Origin: an uncultured Eubacteriales bacterium
GTDB taxonomy: Bacteria > Bacillota > Clostridia > Oscillospirales > CAG-272
Assembly: GCA_900547725.1 (NCBI GenBank)
Contig: URHR01000001.1
Location: 1 to 64,000 of the forward strand
Direction: 5' to 3'
Length of the DNA stretch: 64,000 nt
Below, in pieces: positions 40,774 to 49,593 of the stretch (position 1 is its first letter; the number at the start of each line of letters is the position of its first letter). The notes under the pieces were generated by a model. The model saw nothing but the letters and a program-made list of their open reading frames with translations, was not told the DNA's origin and searched no databases. Both the position numbers and the translations under genes were made by a program.

Positions 40774-42129
40774 ATGAGAGGGAAAACCAAAAAAATTGTT
40801 TCATGGTTTGCCGTCTTCGCGATGGCGCTCGCAATCCCCTTTCCTTTTTTTTCCTGCAAGAAAAACAACACCTTGCTGGATCCCCAAAACCCGACGACCC
40901 TTACGATGTGGCACGTTTACGGCGAGCAGGTCAATTCGCCCATGAACGACTTTATCGAGCAATTCAATGCAACCGTCGGCAAAGAAAAAGGAATCATTAT
41001 TAACGTTACGCTGATGTCAAACGCCTCGCAGATCGGAGAAAAACTGAAAGACGCTCAGACAGGCAAAGCGGGATCCAAGGAAATGCCCGATTTGTTCTTT
41101 TGTCATTCGAATGACGCGCGTGGCCTTGGCACGGACAATCTTCTGAATTGGAACGATTATTTTTCCCCGTCCGAACTTGACAAATTCGTCCCCGATTTTT
41201 TAGACGACGGAATGGTCGACGATCATCTCGTTGTGTTCCCCGTTTCCAAATCGACGTATATGCTCTTCATCGCAGGCGGAGTTTTCGACAGATTCGCCGC
41301 CGCCAAAGATGTTTCGCTATCTGACCTCGAAACCTGGAAAGGGTTCTTCTCCGTTGCCGAAAAGTATTACGATTGGTCGGGCGGCAAACCGTTCTGCGCG
41401 ATCGATTATCTGATCAGAATTGCAGAACTGTGCGCCATATCCGACGGAGAGAATATTTCTTATAAAGACGGCTGGTACGACGCAAACAACCCCGCTCTGA
41501 TAAACGCATACGAGATGTTTGCCACGTCTATCGCCAAAGGACATATTGTCGTATCCGATTTGTATTCCAACACGCAGGTTATGACGGGACAGACTTGCGC
41601 AGGCATCGGTTCTTCGGCTTCCGTTCTTTATTACAACGACGAAATCACCTACCCCGACAATACGTCGGAAGCCATAAATCTGAAAGTCTTGCCCATGCCC
41701 CAACAGACAGGCAAACAAAAAGTCGCCACGCAATCGGGCGTCGGGCTTTGCGCTTATAAAACGACCGACCGGAAAGCCGAGGCTGCAACCGTCTTTGCGC
41801 AGTGGTTTACCGAGGAACAGCGCAACGTGGACTTCGTTCTTTCAACCGGATATATGCCTGTCAGAACGGGGGCTTTCGCCAAAATCGGAGATGATTCCTT
41901 TCAGTCGGACGCCTACAAAAACCTTTACACCGCCTTCTCGAAAACCGTCGCAACCTGCACCTTTGTGAAAGAACCGAACTTCGACGGCTATTATTCCAAC
42001 GTGCGCACGCTGTACGACGAAATCCGCAAAATTCAGAAAAATCTTTCTTCACTATACGCGGCGGGCGAAACCACAGAGCAAATCGTCGCGAAAATGAACG
42101 CCGCGCTAACGTCGCCTGACACAAAATAG
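40774..42129 (+). CDS. Extracellular solute-binding lipoprotein (family 1 type)
   Basis: A 451-residue lipoprotein: signal with lipobox FFSC (Cys28), then a family 1 sugar-binding protein (TLTMWHVYGEQVNSPMNDFI, FIAGGVFDRF, QCAGIGSSASVLYY-like lobe core, AATVFAQWFTEEQRN near the end). ATG 40774 follows GGAGG. Its only operon partner is the membrane-bound regulator 15 nt downstream; there is no permease. The pair suggests ligand sensing: the loaded lipoprotein could contact the extracytoplasmic domain of the regulator. Confidence 0.85.
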   Translation: MRGKTKKIVSWFAVFAMALAIPFPFFSCKKNNTLLDPQNPTTLTMWHVYGEQVNSPMNDFIEQFNATVGKEKGIIINVTLMSNASQIGEKLKDAQTGKAGSKEMPDLFFCHSNDARGLGTDNLLNWNDYFSPSELDKFVPDFLDDGMVDDHLVVFPVSKSTYMLFIAGGVFDRFAAAKDVSLSDLETWKGFFSVAEKYYDWSGGKPFCAIDYLIRIAELCAISDGENISYKDGWYDANNPALINAYEMFATSIAKGHIVVSDLYSNTQVMTGQTCAGIGSSASVLYYNDEITYPDNTSEAINLKVLPMPQQTGKQKVATQSGVGLCAYKTTDRKAEAATVFAQWFTEEQRNVDFVLSTGYMPVRTGAFAKIGDDSFQSDAYKNLYTAFSKTVATCTFVKEPNFDGYYSNVRTLYDEIRKIQKNLSSLYAAGETTEQIVAKMNAALTSPDTK

Positions 42130-42144
42130 CGAAGCAACCGGAAT

Positions 42145-43770
42145 ATGAAACTCATAGATTTCAAAAAGAAGAAAACATCTATGCATCGTAAGCTTTTGTT
42201 CTATATGCTTACGCTTGTTCTCGTTGTCGTGATGTTTATCGCAGTCGGCTTGTTTTTCGTCGGGCAGTTTTCTACAACAACGGAAAAATATTCAAACAAT
42301 CTGACTTTTCAAAACGAGTTTTATACCAGACAAATCGAAAAATACTTTGACGGTATTTCGATGATGAGCGAAATGCTCGCAGCCGATTCTTCGGCGATAA
42401 TAGACGCGTATCTGGATGAAAAAGAAATTCATGTAAGCGCGCTCAACGATTCTCAATTGTATACGGAAGGCGTGCAGGAAGCTCTTTTCCCCAAACTGAA
42501 AGAAGAGTTGCTTAAAGCGGACGCTTCGGGCGCATTTATCATGCTTAACGCAACCGTGAATACCGGCAAAGCCAACTCGGATAAATCCAAAACAGGATTA
42601 TATTTTCAACGCAGTACCCTTGACCAAACAGATGAAACGCTGCTGCTGTTTCGGGGCAGCGCGGAGCTCGGAAGGAAAAACAACATCATGCCTCACCGCA
42701 AATGGCGATTGGAATTCAGAACCGATTTCGTGCCGCAAACGGAAACCTTCTTTAACGAAACGATCGTCAAAGAAAAAAATTCCGTGTTGACCGATATTTT
42801 TACGCTGAACGGAACAAGCGAAAAAGCAATGGCGTTCATTACGCCGCTGTTCGGCGCCGACGGCTCGTATTACGGCATTTGCGGGTTTGAAATCTCAAAT
42901 AATTACTTCAAAGACTTCTTTGCTCAGCCCACAAGGTTAGAGCAACTGACCTGCACCTTTTCCAAGTCGGCAGAAGACGGCAAAATCGACTGTGAAAACA
43001 TATTCTGGGCAGGCGTTCTCGGCGGCTATTCCCTGAAACCGAGCGGTACGCTCGTACCAAAGGAAATGAACGACTCGCTCACCGAGTTCTTGGGCGAAAA
43101 CACTTTCGTTGCTGCTAAAAACGAGGTTACGATCTGCAATAAGTCCTACACCCTTGCAGTTATGCAACCGAAAAGCGAATTCGACAAGACCGTGGCAGTC
43201 AATGTCACAAGAATCGTGTTGGTATGCTTTTTACTCGTTTTTTCCGCCGTTGTGCTGTGCGTGATTTTTTCAAAAAAATTCGTTTCCCCGGTGATAAAAA
43301 GTCTTGAAAAAATACGGATGCAGGAGCATGCCGGAACAAAATCAGATATTATCGAAATCGACGACTTGTTCGTCTATCTTGCCGAACAGGACAGACTTCG
43401 CGATCTCGAAACGGAAACCCTGAAACGTCAGAACGAAGAACTTGCAATCGTAACCGAAAACCAGACAAGCGAAATCGACAAACGGCAAACGGAAATCGAG
43501 CGGCTGGCTTATTCCCGCAAAAACGAGATCGATCCGGATAATTATGAAGCATTCAAAATCGGCTTAAGAGAGCTTACAAAAACAGAAAAAACCGTTTTTA
43601 ACCTCTATCTGCAAGGCAAAACCGCAAAAGAAATCGCCGATACACTTAATATACGCGAAAGTACGCTCAAATTCCACAATCACAATATTCTGGAAAAACT
43701 CGGTGTGTCATCCCGCAAGCAAATGCTGCGCTACGCAACTCTGCTGAAACAGGAAAAGCAGAACGAATGA
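42145..43770 (+). CDS. Membrane-anchored one-component regulator with LuxR-type HTH
   Basis: A 541-residue protein: membrane helix at about 19-43, an extracytoplasmic sensor region (about 44-350, Cache-like by layout), a second helix at about 352-373, a coiled coil (about 395-455), then a GerE/LuxR HTH (about 470-530: LTKTEKTVFNLYLQGKTAKE, IRESTLKFHNHNILEKLGVS). There is no kinase or receiver domain, so signal and DNA binding lie in one membrane chain. ATG 42145 has a weak ribosome site; ATG 42181 is an alternative. It is coupled to the binding lipoprotein upstream. Confidence 0.85.
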   Translation: MKLIDFKKKKTSMHRKLLFYMLTLVLVVVMFIAVGLFFVGQFSTTTEKYSNNLTFQNEFYTRQIEKYFDGISMMSEMLAADSSAIIDAYLDEKEIHVSALNDSQLYTEGVQEALFPKLKEELLKADASGAFIMLNATVNTGKANSDKSKTGLYFQRSTLDQTDETLLLFRGSAELGRKNNIMPHRKWRLEFRTDFVPQTETFFNETIVKEKNSVLTDIFTLNGTSEKAMAFITPLFGADGSYYGICGFEISNNYFKDFFAQPTRLEQLTCTFSKSAEDGKIDCENIFWAGVLGGYSLKPSGTLVPKEMNDSLTEFLGENTFVAAKNEVTICNKSYTLAVMQPKSEFDKTVAVNVTRIVLVCFLLVFSAVVLCVIFSKKFVSPVIKSLEKIRMQEHAGTKSDIIEIDDLFVYLAEQDRLRDLETETLKRQNEELAIVTENQTSEIDKRQTEIERLAYSRKNEIDPDNYEAFKIGLRELTKTEKTVFNLYLQGKTAKEIADTLNIRESTLKFHNHNILEKLGVSSRKQMLRYATLLKQEKQNE

Positions 43771-43870
43771 CATAACCGAATTATCGTGTATTTTGCAGAA
43801 CACCGTGAATCGCCCGAAGAAGCAAAAAACAGATAGGTAAAGACGAACACTTGGTTGTTAAAATTTACAT

Positions 43871-44008
43871 AGGGAGGTTTTTGTAAAAAAAAGAGCAAGA
43901 AGAGGCGAAAAAAGCAAAAAGACAAAGGTGAAATTTAAAGATGCTGAATCTATAATTGATTTCTTCTTGAAATATGTTCTAAAAGCTGCATACTCTTATC
44001 TATCGTAA
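43871..44008 (+). pseudogene. Short open frame lacking a start codon, possible peptide remnant
   Basis: A good ribosome site (AGGGAGG, 43871-43877) is followed by a frame without ATG/GTG/TTG that encodes a basic stretch (KKRARRGEKSKKTKVKFK) and an amphipathic tail (DAESIIDFFLKYVLKAAYSY), ending at TAA 44006. One missing base in the A8 run would give a TTG start. GTG 43928 gives a 26-residue version. It may be a decayed peptide gene or chance. Confidence 0.3.
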
Positions 44009-44029
44009 ATATCATATACATTATCCCTC

Positions 44030-44101
44030 TCCGCGTTTCGTAATGAAACGCGGAGTCAGATTACTGACAAAGGTCTCAGAACTCTCGTTCTGAGACCTTT
44101 G
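44030..44101. terminator. Two consecutive strong hairpins
   Basis: TCCGCGTTTC/GAAACGCGGA (44030-44054) and a perfect 15-bp stem CAAAGGTCTCAGAAC with complement (44068-44101), then TCGTACTTT. Together they likely end transcription from the LuxR operon. The rest of the 641-nt gap 43771-44411 has no supported gene. Confidence 0.6.
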
Positions 44102-44242
44102 TCGTACTTTACAAGTATTCGTATAAGTGATATAACAGAGGTATAAAAAGAAGCACGGAAGAGTGCCAATGTTTACGGAAGAAGCGGAGAAGAGATCCTG
44201 TTCAAGCAGATAAGGAACCTTTCTACAGTTTAGGTTTTCCCG

Positions 44243-44291
44243 AAACAATATGCACCCCTGATGTTAGACACTTTTGGGGTGCATATTGTTT
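44243..44291. repeat. 16-bp perfect inverted repeat, possible IS-end relic
   Basis: AAACAATATGCACCCC (44243-44258) and its complement (44276-44291) surround TGATGTTAGACACTTTT. Such TGTCTAACA/GGGGTGCA sequences are, as I remember, common at the ends of transposase units in gut Clostridia. It lies at the junction between the LuxR operon and locus B. Confidence 0.5.
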
Positions 44292-44411
44292 ACAGGTAAA
44301 ACAGAAAAACAGATAGATAAAACAGGAGATAACCGACAGAATGTAAAATAACTCAAAATGGAGATGAACTACTTAAAAAGCTGAGCGCCTTGGTTCTTGC
44401 GAAAGAGCAAA

Positions 44412-45914
44412 TCAATTCATACAAAAAGATATGCAGTTGTTGACCTGCTGAATCTTACAGCCAGTCGCGGTTGGCAATATAGTTCCGTCAATCCCGACCA
44501 TATATGCAAACCCATTTCTAACAAAATTTATCCCATCTGCTCCGATTTCCACTGCACGGTCCGGCGCTCCGATGTCATATTCAATTGAGGAACAGCCACG
44601 TATCAATATTCTATCGGCTGTCAGTACAATTTGTGCGGTCGGGTGTTCACCCCGCACAATATCAACTGCAAGCGTCTCCCCCTTTTCCTCTACCATAATA
44701 TCGACTGCATCATCGGCTACTTTCAATCGGCATGGGTTGCTTTCAGTACTCCAAAGCCGAGCATCTACCACAGACAAATTTTCATACCTGGCATCCCAGT
44801 TGGGGTTCGGCTCCTTTAGGTAAGCCTCTTGGTAGCGATCATCAAATTTCTGTATATCTCTGAAAAACAGATTTGTTCGATCAAAAAAGAGATTAGCACG
44901 GTAAAATTGACTGCTGAACCAAATCGATTTGTATCCATTTCCTGTCCAATCCTGCAACGCGCACAGTGCCGACGTCGGTGTATGTAAAAAATTTTTTCGA
45001 AACCGAATTCCGGTCTCCTCCAAAAATTCTATCCGCACGCTTCCCGCCATCTGCAGTTTTTGCAGTTTTTCCAACTGCATAACATATCCCTTTTTCATTT
45101 TCTCCCATCCAAAGCTGTTTTCCTGCCCGGTCGTACAGTGTGAAAAGCAAACACATGGATTCTCAAAATATTGCCGGAAATACCAATCCAACACATCCGA
45201 ATTATTACCACTGCTCCATACAGGTTCCATTGTGCAACAGCCTTGCTCAAATCCGGCGTGATTTATTTGCTCATCATAGCCGTAAATAGGATCAATTCCA
45301 AGCATTCGGAATACCGGTGTACTGATGGTATTCTCCGCCCGTGAAGCAGGACAAAGCATATTGTTTTTGGATGGATAATATCCTCCGCTATAATAGCCTC
45401 CCCAAAGTGTATACGCATCTACCGCATACTGCTCCCGGCAGATACAAAAAGCTTTGACATGATATTGTTCACTCATATATGCCATGGAATGTGCGTCGAG
45501 TAACCAAGAACCGGCAACCTGCGGGTAATATCCAAAATGTGCAGCAAATGCAGCAAACACCTCGTCGATAATAGCTTCCCTCTGTGTCGGAGTATATGCC
45601 GGCAGAAAGCCTGGATTAACATACCAGTCCCAATCAAATCCCGGTCGTCCCCTCCACGGAATGCCCAGCTTTTCAGTCAACTGTCGGTTCATCTCCATCC
45701 AAACACCAAATTTCAGCAGTCTATCGGATTTGTCACAAAGAGCTATCATATCCTCTCTAAGCATAGCATCGTATTGTAACAAAAATGTTTGCGGCAATCC
45801 GTAAAAACGCCCCAATTCCATTTGTTTACGAACCGGCATAACAAGATCCATCGGCTTTCGCGGCTCACACCCTCTTACAAAATTGACAAGATTGACAACT
45901 CGCTCCTGCTTCAC
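44412..45914 (-). CDS. Uncharacterised protein, possibly polysaccharide-deacetylase-like barrel
   Basis: A 500-residue protein with no signal peptide. I do not recognise the family firmly. Residues about 20-250 look like an alpha/beta barrel with FLLQYDAML, PRKPMD and AGSWLLDAHSM, where a D-x-H could bind metal as in NodB-type deacetylases; the rest is beta-rich. The GTG at 45914 has GGAGG 8 nt upstream and is preferred over ATG 45929, which has no ribosome site. It is the last gene of locus B, 48 nt after the rhamnosidase, so it probably acts on the same glycan. Confidence 0.55.
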   Translation of the reverse strand: MKQERVVNLVNFVRGCEPRKPMDLVMPVRKQMELGRFYGLPQTFLLQYDAMLREDMIALCDKSDRLLKFGVWMEMNRQLTEKLGIPWRGRPGFDWDWYVNPGFLPAYTPTQREAIIDEVFAAFAAHFGYYPQVAGSWLLDAHSMAYMSEQYHVKAFCICREQYAVDAYTLWGGYYSGGYYPSKNNMLCPASRAENTISTPVFRMLGIDPIYGYDEQINHAGFEQGCCTMEPVWSSGNNSDVLDWYFRQYFENPCVCFSHCTTGQENSFGWEKMKKGYVMQLEKLQKLQMAGSVRIEFLEETGIRFRKNFLHTPTSALCALQDWTGNGYKSIWFSSQFYRANLFFDRTNLFFRDIQKFDDRYQEAYLKEPNPNWDARYENLSVVDARLWSTESNPCRLKVADDAVDIMVEEKGETLAVDIVRGEHPTAQIVLTADRILIRGCSSIEYDIGAPDRAVEIGADGINFVRNGFAYMVGIDGTILPTATGCKIQQVNNCISFCMN

Positions 45915-45977
45915 ATTACTTTCCTCCATTAATTTTCACTCATAATAAGCTACCGTTCGATGACCTCCTTTGATCAT

Positions 45978-48350
45978 TCAGCATGCTTCAATTTTGTAGC
46001 TGCCACCTTTCAAATCCAAAATGCGGCGGCCATATAACCAATCCGGCCGATATCCGGGAACGTCGGTAAAAATATAACCATCCGGCAGCACAATTTCACC
46101 GGAAACCCCTTCCTCTTTTTCCACGATCAGAAGAATATGCTCCTCTTGTCGCTTCCAATGCACGGCAATACGCCCCTTTACAGTCAATTGCTCACCCCGA
46201 GCCTCTTGCAGAGTACTGATAAAATTCGGCTGTACACGAACATAGGACGGTTGCATACGATATGGATTGATCTGCAACCCAGCAATATGGGAAATAAAGA
46301 AACCACTGTAATCGGCCGTGAAGTGATGATTGAGCGAAGCCTGATAACCGTTTATCGTTTTCGCAAAGATTTCAGGCACCGATACCATACCAAAATCTGC
46401 AACTGTAATACCATAGGAAGGAGCATCTGTCCGGGTAATCATATGATAAGCCAATTCGGCATCTCCAAAAGCAGCCAAAACACGAAAAACTGTTCTGGCG
46501 CCGATAATTCCAAAATCAATCCGATCACCGTTGCTATGAATCATTTCCTTTAAACGTCGGTACGCCGGTTCCCGTTCGCCATACTCAAAAATATCATAAT
46601 ATAATCCCATTGCTTGTGCGCATTGGCAATTCCCTTTAACTGTGCAAGTATTCCAATCCACGAGATATTTCCGAATAGAGGCATTTAGTTCCTTGCCCAG
46701 CAGACAGGCAAATTGCTGTTGTTCTTTCAATCCAACCAAGCCAAACATCCATTCGGCACGCCGGCAGATGCTATAAGCCGTAATCGTATCTGAAACATCA
46801 TTCGGACATAGGTGATTTTCTCCTCCTCCGCGAAGCGAATGGCAATAATCCCCCAACCCAAATTTCAATATGCCCATGTTGTCCCGCCGTTTGGAAATAT
46901 AATTGAGGTATCTGAACACAGCGTCCGAGCTCTCGAGGAAGAGTGATGCATCTCCCCGATAAAGGTAGGTTTGATAGGGTAATTCTACAATGACCTGATC
47001 CCATACCGGTCCATTCCCCCATGCAAACCCCCAACCAGAGGTTGGAATAATACCCGGCAGAGCACCATCTTCACGCTGTGCGGCACAAATCATACGAAGC
47101 CACTGCTTATAGCTTCTCTCCACTCCTAAATTCTGCAGCATATGCTCCGCAGAGAGGGCAGCATCTCCCGTCCAACCATTCTTTTCCCGATGCGGGCAAT
47201 CGGTTGGAAAATAAACAAAGTTAGCCAAATCGCTGATACGCGCATTTTGCTGCAACCGATTGGCAATTGGATCCGAACAGCAAAAACTCCCGCGTTCACT
47301 CAGATCGGAATTTTGTACGAGCATGGTAACGGTATCCGGTGCAATCTGACTTTCATCCGCACCGATCACCATGACATACCGTCCGCCGTGATAGGTGAAA
47401 GAAGGTACGTACTCCTCTGTCCCATCTCCCTTACAGATATACACATCGCGCTGTGCGAATCCTTGCGGATAAAATCTTGCAATGTTTTCAAAGGACATTT
47501 CACCGTCCGCACTGCAATATTCGGCGCACTGCAGCACAATACGCTGACCTTTCTTTCCCTTAATCTTCAGTTTAGGAACAAAAGCGGCATTTTCTTCAAA
47601 CTCGAAAATATATCCTTCCTCATTCGTATCCGGTTGATAAAACGCAGTTTTGGAAAGCTCTACAGCCGCCGGGCTGATCTTTTTTGGTAAAACAGTCGGT
47701 GCAACATGTCCTTTATAAAACTTTACTGCTTTCAGTTCTTTGGTAATCACTACCCGGTCAGTATCATTTGGCAACTTTTTTCCGCGGGTAACACCGGAGA
47801 AAATAGCCGGAGTCCAAGCACTGTCATCAAAATCAGGCGAATTCCATCCATCTATTTCCAATGTCGCGTTGTAGTGCTCGCCACTTCGCAAATCATCAAA
47901 TATAATGGGTGAAGGGGCGCAGCGAAAAGTTTCATCAGCTTCAAAGCATAACGTTTTCTCACCGCAGACCGCCTCAAAAGACAACGCCACTTGAGGAGCA
48001 GAACGGAAAGAAGCTTTATCAAAATCCCATACAAACCCACCAATTGCATTGGATATTCCGTTTCCAAGCAGCAGCCCGATACAGTTTTTTCCCTGACGAA
48101 GCAGAGTATGTACATCATAAGTATCATAAAACAACATCTGATCAGGATTCGAAATATAGGGAGCCAATCGACCGTTGGTAATCTCAACTGAGTTGATCCA
48201 TAACCGGTAAAATCCAGTGCAGGTCAGCGTAACCAATGCAGAATCCGGCACTGTATCCAGCACAAAAGTTTTACGCAGATAAGGAGCAGGAATCGGCCTA
48301 TCATAAGTGGCATAGTCGTGTGTAGCTTTAATTAATTTGGATGATAACAT
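45978..48350 (-). CDS. GH78 alpha-L-rhamnosidase
   Basis: A 790-residue cytoplasmic enzyme (no signal peptide). N-terminal beta-sandwich domains include FYRLWINSVEITNGRLAPYI and LLGNGISNAIGG, typical of bacterial rhamnosidases. The alpha/alpha barrel carries YFPTDCPHREKNGWTGDAAL with the catalytic acidic pair, then WDQVIVELPYQTYLYRGD and SLNHHFTADYSGFF. It removes alpha-linked L-rhamnose from imported oligosaccharides by inversion. ATG 48350 follows AAGGGAG. It lies in locus B, 14 nt behind the EEP gene. Rhamnose-containing targets include pectin, plant glycosides and bacterial wall polysaccharides. Confidence 0.93.
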   Translation of the reverse strand: MLSSKLIKATHDYATYDRPIPAPYLRKTFVLDTVPDSALVTLTCTGFYRLWINSVEITNGRLAPYISNPDQMLFYDTYDVHTLLRQGKNCIGLLLGNGISNAIGGFVWDFDKASFRSAPQVALSFEAVCGEKTLCFEADETFRCAPSPIIFDDLRSGEHYNATLEIDGWNSPDFDDSAWTPAIFSGVTRGKKLPNDTDRVVITKELKAVKFYKGHVAPTVLPKKISPAAVELSKTAFYQPDTNEEGYIFEFEENAAFVPKLKIKGKKGQRIVLQCAEYCSADGEMSFENIARFYPQGFAQRDVYICKGDGTEEYVPSFTYHGGRYVMVIGADESQIAPDTVTMLVQNSDLSERGSFCCSDPIANRLQQNARISDLANFVYFPTDCPHREKNGWTGDAALSAEHMLQNLGVERSYKQWLRMICAAQREDGALPGIIPTSGWGFAWGNGPVWDQVIVELPYQTYLYRGDASLFLESSDAVFRYLNYISKRRDNMGILKFGLGDYCHSLRGGGENHLCPNDVSDTITAYSICRRAEWMFGLVGLKEQQQFACLLGKELNASIRKYLVDWNTCTVKGNCQCAQAMGLYYDIFEYGEREPAYRRLKEMIHSNGDRIDFGIIGARTVFRVLAAFGDAELAYHMITRTDAPSYGITVADFGMVSVPEIFAKTINGYQASLNHHFTADYSGFFISHIAGLQINPYRMQPSYVRVQPNFISTLQEARGEQLTVKGRIAVHWKRQEEHILLIVEKEEGVSGEIVLPDGYIFTDVPGYRPDWLYGRRILDLKGGSYKIEAC

Positions 48351-48364
48351 ACAGATTCTCCCTT

Positions 48365-49576
48365 TTATAAATTACAATTGGATATCGTTACATCGGCAAA
48401 CAGCGGGAAATGGTCTGAAGCGGAAAGAGTACACTCATCTACTGCTACTCCAAACACAGATACCTCTGCGTGACCTTTGGCTAAAAAAATACGGTCAAAC
48501 GATTGAATGGCATCTGTATCTGTCTCTGCACCTCCATCCGGCTGCATCAGTCCCAACTCTGTCCGGAATTTTGGATAGGGATGATAAGATTTGGTCTGAG
48601 CTGCGTATACAGTGGCCAGATCTTTCACATACACACATCCGACAGTTTCCGTCAGATACTTGTAGGATTTACTGGTTTTAATAAAGTTGAAGTCCCCCAT
48701 CAGGAAAACCGGTACATCCGGCTCATCACAGTGCAAAGTATGAATTAACTCCTCAATTTCCTGCACCTGTCCAAGCCCCACCACAACGTTTCCCCCTTCC
48801 AACTGGGTATTCAACACGATGTATCGGCACCCTGTCTTTTTATCTTTGAGCTTCGCCCATGTCAACAGCCTGGTCTCGCCGTTTTCCTGCTGATTCCGAA
48901 AGATCACAACCTTGGAATCGATCAATTCAGTTGTAGCGATATGATAAAGAATGGGAGACACATTCCGCCGACGATAAGTACCGTTCACCTTGGGATCGGT
49001 ACTCTCCCGATATCCCAATTTTTCCAACAAAGTAATGATATTCTGATCACCGGCATATATCCGATTGTTGTCAGCACATTCCTGCAACCCCAGTACATCG
49101 GGACGATACGCTTGAACCACATTCGCTTGCAGAATATTCCGCTCGCAGACGTTTGGATGCCCCCAAAGAACATTATACGACATTAACCGCACGTTTCCGC
49201 AATGACGATAAGCATAACCCGAGGATGTCCCAAAATCATTCAGCAGATCGCTGTAATGACCACAGTAATCATCTCCGTCTTTCCAAACATTTCCCTGTCT
49301 GGTTTTCCGGCAGTATTCTTCAACTGCACCGTCTAAACCAAGGTAATCGGCGGCAGACAAACAAATAACATCTCCGTCTGACACGATCCGAAACGAGCCG
49401 GGCGTGTAGCTCCGGTTAAAAGCCAATACAATACGCCGTTTTGCACACGCCTTTCGCAGAGTTTGCTCCCTCTCGAGCAATGTTGCCAATTTTATGGCTT
49501 CGCGCTTCAAAAGATAATCGTTTTCACCGTATGAAACTTTAATCTGTTCAGCTTCGAGTTCCAATGTATATATCAT
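48365..49576 (-). CDS. EEP-family protein with altered Asn-x-His motif, cytoplasmic
   Basis: A 403-residue protein, closely related to the C-terminal two thirds of its neighbour at 49594 but without signal peptide. The EEP domain (about 125-403) has RLMSYNVLWGHP, VLGLQECADNNR, FLMGDFNFIK and SASDHFPLF. The usual Asn-Thr-His is Asn-Thr-Gln here (LNTQLEGGNVVVG, against VNTHLEGGNAVVG in the neighbour), removing a residue normally needed for phosphate activation. It may be inactive, altered in substrate or regulatory. ATG 49576 follows CAGGTAA. It is a tandem duplicate, 17 nt after its sister. Confidence 0.82.
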   Translation of the reverse strand: MIYTLELEAEQIKVSYGENDYLLKREAIKLATLLEREQTLRKACAKRRIVLAFNRSYTPGSFRIVSDGDVICLSAADYLGLDGAVEEYCRKTRQGNVWKDGDDYCGHYSDLLNDFGTSSGYAYRHCGNVRLMSYNVLWGHPNVCERNILQANVVQAYRPDVLGLQECADNNRIYAGDQNIITLLEKLGYRESTDPKVNGTYRRRNVSPILYHIATTELIDSKVVIFRNQQENGETRLLTWAKLKDKKTGCRYIVLNTQLEGGNVVVGLGQVQEIEELIHTLHCDEPDVPVFLMGDFNFIKTSKSYKYLTETVGCVYVKDLATVYAAQTKSYHPYPKFRTELGLMQPDGGAETDTDAIQSFDRIFLAKGHAEVSVFGVAVDECTLSASDHFPLFADVTISNCNL

Positions 49577-49593
49577 TTTTATTACCTGACTTT

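Noticed and set aside
44334..44443. Plus-strand frame reading GDELLKKLSALVLAKEQ
   Set aside because: It has no start codon and overlaps the 3' end of the 44412 gene; it may be a fragment of a mobile-element protein, but evidence is too thin.
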